From Ketobacter sp964016105 (GTDB taxonomy: Bacteria; Pseudomonadota; Gammaproteobacteria; Pseudomonadales; Ketobacteraceae): 64,000 nt of DNA. How positions within the stretch are numbered: the stretch's first letter is position 1; every line of letters begins with the position of its first letter. The DNA is taken from positions 1-64,000 of the forward strand of contig CAXHEX010000006.1 of assembly GCA_964016105.1 (NCBI GenBank). The letters run 5' to 3'. This document shows positions 61,256 to 64,000 of the stretch, piece by piece. Position numbers and translations under genes: made by a program. Below the pieces are notes generated by a model that made no database searches, was not told where the DNA came from, and was given only the letters and a program-made list of their open reading frames with translations.

Positions 61256-61693
61256 TTAACGTGTTTTAATTTTATACAGTACTTTTATTTTGTCGTTTCC
61301 GTCAAGCACGTCAGTGTAACCCACACCAGCATCTGTATTTTCAAGTCTTTCTATCAGGTCTTCTCGGCTTTCAATTTGAGTGGGCAGTTTTCCTTTGCCA
61401 CTAAATAAGTAGTAGGCACGATAGCGTTTCAGTTTCTGTGCAGTCATGCCTGATATGTGGGAGTAGAAAGGTTCGTACAGTGGATGCTTGGCTGGTAAGT
61501 CGAACACTTCTGGTTCTACTTGTGTTTCTGGTAGCAACGGTAATCGGCCAAGGAATAATTTACGCACTTGCTGTTCGCTGAGTTGGTTTAGTGGTAAGGC
61601 CGCGCTGGCCACCACGTAGATGTCTGCTGCGCAGGGGATACATTTAAGGGTGGCAATGAGAATCCAAATTGTGCAAATTAATTTTGCTAACAT
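61256..61693 (-). CDS. small PstS-like periplasmic substrate-binding protein
   Basis: This exported protein of 145 residues has a signal peptide ending near CAADIYVV. VVASAALPLNQLSEQQVRKLFLGRLPLLP follows, the opening strand and LFLG motif of short phosphate-binding-like (PstS-like) proteins. Later come KHPLYEPFYSHISGMTAQKLKRYRAYYLFSGKG and GVGYTDVLDG. Full PstS proteins are about twice as long, so this is a single-domain type whose ligand is unknown. It starts four bases after the stop of one outer-membrane protein gene and precedes the other. Confidence 0.75.
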   Translation of the reverse strand: MLAKLICTIWILIATLKCIPCAADIYVVASAALPLNQLSEQQVRKLFLGRLPLLPETQVEPEVFDLPAKHPLYEPFYSHISGMTAQKLKRYRAYYLFSGKGKLPTQIESREDLIERLENTDAGVGYTDVLDGNDKIKVLYKIKTR

Positions 61694-61696
61694 GAT

Positions 61697-62929
61697 TTAA
61701 AACACCCAATCCAACGCAATATTAAGCAAAGTGAGATTGGTGGGTTGGGGAGAGGCTGAACCGACACTTTGTCCGCTTGTTCCCCCCAGAAAATCAAAAT
61801 ATTGTACCTCCGATGTGAGAGCCAGGTTGGTTGCAAAATCCCAACGCACTCCAGCGCTATAGCTGCGTTGTTTATTCTTAAGAAGTTGGTAAACCGTATC
61901 CACTCTGGCCAGAAGTTCGCTTAGGGCGGGGTTGCTGCCGTAGCTGCTTTGGGCGCTTTCCAATACTGGTTTCAAATAGTCGTTAGCGCTGTCTCTGTAC
62001 TGGGCCACCACCAGGTAGGGGGTGAACTGTTTCCAGTGGTAAGCCAATGACACATACCAGCCATCGGAGTCGTTGGCGTACTCCGAGTCAGAGCTATCAA
62101 CGATGTAGGTTTCCGCCACGGTACTCCAGTTGTGGTGGTCCCACTGTACCCCAAAACCGTGATAAATGTAGCGCTCATTTTTTGTAGACAGGGAATTGGC
62201 TAGCCGACGAAAAGTTGCGTCTCCCGTGGCAGCGGCGGTTTGGTCCAGGGCGTTGGCGAGGGGAACCAGTTCCCCAAGTTCTATGTCGATGGTACTGCTG
62301 TGGAGGCTGTATCGCAGTAACAGGTTACGTCCACGCAAAGTAAAATTACCGCCAAAGGAGGGTGATAATTCCGCTCTCAGACTGTCGGAAATTTCTCCTT
62401 CTCGATGGCCTAGGAAAAAATGACTGTCCAATTCAAACCAATTACCCAGGTCTGCGGTATAAGTGAGGTCCACTCCATCCATATCGCTAACGGGCTTGTA
62501 GGCATAGGGGTAAACTTCAATGGGTGGCCTGATCCAAGTGTAGGAATAGCCAATGTCTTGGGTTTCGGAATAGATGTAATTGGATGCGCGCATTCGCCCC
62601 GCCCGGGCACGGATATTTGGGCTTACTTGATAGCTAAGAAACAGCCAGCGCAGTTGTGGTTCATAGGCGTCTTTGCCATAAAACTCGATTCCGGTGCTGA
62701 TGATTTGGGTAGTAAAAGAAAGTCGTTCGTAGAGATCGCCCTGGAGCTGCAGGCCTAATTTGGAGTCGTTATCCACGTCCCACTGATCTGTGGCTTCCCC
62801 TAGATTGAGATTGGCCCGGTTGAGTTTGTTTGCAGCTAGAGTGGCAAAGCCAGAAAAATTCCAGTTGTCTGCCGCAAAGCAAAAAGAGGGTGCAGTGAGC
62901 AGCAGAAAAATTAGCCATAAGCGAAACAT
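61697..62929 (-). CDS. outer-membrane beta-barrel protein, paralogue A
   Basis: This 410-residue exported protein has a signal peptide ending near FCFAADNW and a C-terminal Phe (NIALDWVF), alternating strands and the same landmark segments as the paralogue at 59929-61167: NWNFSGFATLAANKLNRANL, LGLQLQGDLYERLSFTTQII and GRMRASNYIYSETQDIGYSYTW. It is first in the leftward unit and divergent from a histidine kinase gene, with about 175 bases between them. The two barrels are clearly homologous and may be alternative porins or binding partners for the PstS-like protein. The function is not known. Confidence 0.75.
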   Translation of the reverse strand: MFRLWLIFLLLTAPSFCFAADNWNFSGFATLAANKLNRANLNLGEATDQWDVDNDSKLGLQLQGDLYERLSFTTQIISTGIEFYGKDAYEPQLRWLFLSYQVSPNIRARAGRMRASNYIYSETQDIGYSYTWIRPPIEVYPYAYKPVSDMDGVDLTYTADLGNWFELDSHFFLGHREGEISDSLRAELSPSFGGNFTLRGRNLLLRYSLHSSTIDIELGELVPLANALDQTAAATGDATFRRLANSLSTKNERYIYHGFGVQWDHHNWSTVAETYIVDSSDSEYANDSDGWYVSLAYHWKQFTPYLVVAQYRDSANDYLKPVLESAQSSYGSNPALSELLARVDTVYQLLKNKQRSYSAGVRWDFATNLALTSEVQYFDFLGGTSGQSVGSASPQPTNLTLLNIALDWVF

Positions 62930-63105
62930 TGGCCTCTCAGTTTTTAATTGTTAAATCAGAAGAATAGACCATCACATAGTGAAATGAAATTGCTTTTTCT
63001 CTGCTTCTGCCGGGCCTGTTAAAAATAGATACCAGTAAAAATATGAACCAGCGCAACTATACTTAAGTATCGCGGAAGATCAGCAGGTATCGTGGTGGAG
63101 CAGGT

Positions 63106-64000
63106 TTGAAAAATAGACAAAACAGGAAAATTCGATTTCATATTTTGGGCATTGCCGTAATCGGTGCTGGGTGTTTTTTAGCCTATTTGATTGCGAGTTT
63201 GTTTTTGGCCCATCAGAATGAAACGCGACTGCAGGATTTGTTGAACAGGCAGCAACCGGTAATTGAGCAGCTAAGAGAAATTAAAGCTCGCATTCAATCC
63301 GTCAGAGAGTTGTTGGTTTCTGCTGTGGGCTTGGAAGAAGCCTTTATCGTCTGGGACAGTGAAGACGAGTCTAGCCGGGTGCGTCAGTCTTTGGCAGAGC
63401 TTATGCTGATGGCACCAGAAATGGAATCCTATAGTAGTTTGTTGCAGTCATCCTATGAGCGTTATTACTCCCACGCGTTTGAAATGGCGAACTTGTTGAT
63501 TGATGATCCGGGCTCTCTGCAACTGACAAAACTCACTGAGAACAATGAGTTGTACTCCGCCATGCTGCAGTTACTGGACGCTCAGATCGATGCCAAGCAG
63601 ACCCAATTCACCACTTTGTTGCAACAGATCAACCGTGAAGTGGCTTGGGCAAATACCCTGGGTGGTCTTTTGGGTGGCGTTATCATTGTTGTTTTATTTG
63701 TGTTGGCTTGGGTGGTGTCAAATCGGGTGCTGCGGTTAATCAATCACTCCAATCGCATGAAAGACGAGTTTCTGGCTACCATTAGCCATGAAATGCGCAC
63801 CCCTATGAACGGTATCACCGGGGCGTTGAATCTGCTTTCTAATTCCAAATTGGATCCAGTGCAGAACCAGTGGTTGGATGCTGCAACGCTTTCAGCAGAA
63901 GATATGATGAGGTCAATTGATGATCTGTTGAGCCTAAGCGAAATGTTGTCCGGCGAATTGAGGGTCCATCTCAGCACTGTGGATCTTGAACAGGAACTGG
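63106..64000 (+). CDS. sensor histidine kinase (partial, cut by window end)
   Basis: The first 298 residues are visible. There is a transmembrane helix at about 10-32, a periplasmic helical domain at about 33-185, and a second helix at about 186-206. The dimerisation and phosphorylation domain follows, with KDEFLATISHEMRTPMNGITGALNLL and His228. The ATPase domain lies beyond 64000, so any receiver or Hpt domain is unseen. The start is TTG at 63106, with GGAG five bases upstream; no ATG fits in frame nearby. It is divergent from the outer-membrane protein / PstS-like unit and may control it (inference). Confidence 0.88.
   Translation, partial: MKNRQNRKIRFHILGIAVIGAGCFLAYLIASLFLAHQNETRLQDLLNRQQPVIEQLREIKARIQSVRELLVSAVGLEEAFIVWDSEDESSRVRQSLAELMLMAPEMESYSSLLQSSYERYYSHAFEMANLLIDDPGSLQLTKLTENNELYSAMLQLLDAQIDAKQTQFTTLLQQINREVAWANTLGGLLGGVIIVVLFVLAWVVSNRVLRLINHSNRMKDEFLATISHEMRTPMNGITGALNLLSNSKLDPVQNQWLDAATLSAEDMMRSIDDLLSLSEMLSGELRVHLSTVDLEQEL

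Overview
The window looks like a chromosomal segment of a moderate-GC gammaproteobacterium, probably a marine or environmental relative of the Pseudomonadales/Oceanospirillales. The reasons are the mltF-(chemoreceptor)-purL neighbourhood, the ffh / rpsP-rimM-trmD-rplS block with ypjD and a CorB-type gene divergent from ffh, DUF3135 and DUF1289 proteins, a cis-trans fatty acid isomerase, purT, and the abundance of c-type haem, copper and quinoprotein-like proteins. I see no rRNA, tRNA, CRISPR array, prophage or complete insertion sequence. The species cannot be named from sequence reading alone.

Layout. 1-2.1 kb: a leftward zinc-homeostasis cluster (ZrgA-like His-rich periplasmic protein, Zur-like repressor, MerC-type membrane protein and a truncated COG0523 metallochaperone GTPase) behind a near-perfect Zur box. 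2.2-6.6 kb: a DUF1800/DUF1501 pair and an acyltransferase, with two overlapping inverted repeats in the leader. 6.6-9.7 kb: a leftward glycosyltransferase, DUF2334 deacetylase-like and sulfotransferase group. 10-16.6 kb: a GNAT-like protein, metY, a convergent cytochrome b561 / cytochrome c' pair, a Bcr/CflA transporter, and a haem-binding HAMP protein followed by a degenerate cyclase-like DUF8082 protein. 16.6-20.1 kb: an arylsulfotransferase-like protein, a tiny YIGPGAG membrane protein and a membrane sulfotransferase. 20.3-24 kb: a Ca2+-type P-ATPase and a CheW protein interrupted by a zinc-binding CZB domain.

24-30 kb: a TetR regulator and a lipoprotein carboxylesterase diverge from a four-unit 15-bp operator array. 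Two tandem quinoprotein-like lipoproteins, each with a vicinal Cys pair, follow the esterase. 30-33.4 kb: a leftward unit of TelA, XpaC and a previously unlisted 27-residue membrane peptide, then an EamA transporter and a small DUF6316-like protein. 33.4-41.7 kb: a haem-containing lipoprotein Cti, tadA, an SCO-type copper chaperone, and a 1500-residue secreted fusion. The fusion joins a galactose-oxidase-type copper radical oxidase with intact ligands, a PKD-like domain, a YVTN propeller, a di-haem peroxidase-like domain and a LamG-like domain. I regard it as the most unusual gene here.

41.8-53.1 kb is mainly housekeeping: mltF, a chemoreceptor, purL, Nudix hydrolases, a gamma carbonic anhydrase and purT. 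53.2-59.9 kb holds an FHA protein, a CorB/CNNM-type transporter, ypjD, ffh and the rpsP operon. 59.9-64 kb holds a leftward outer-membrane protein / PstS-like / outer-membrane protein unit, divergent from a sensor histidine kinase that is cut by the window end.
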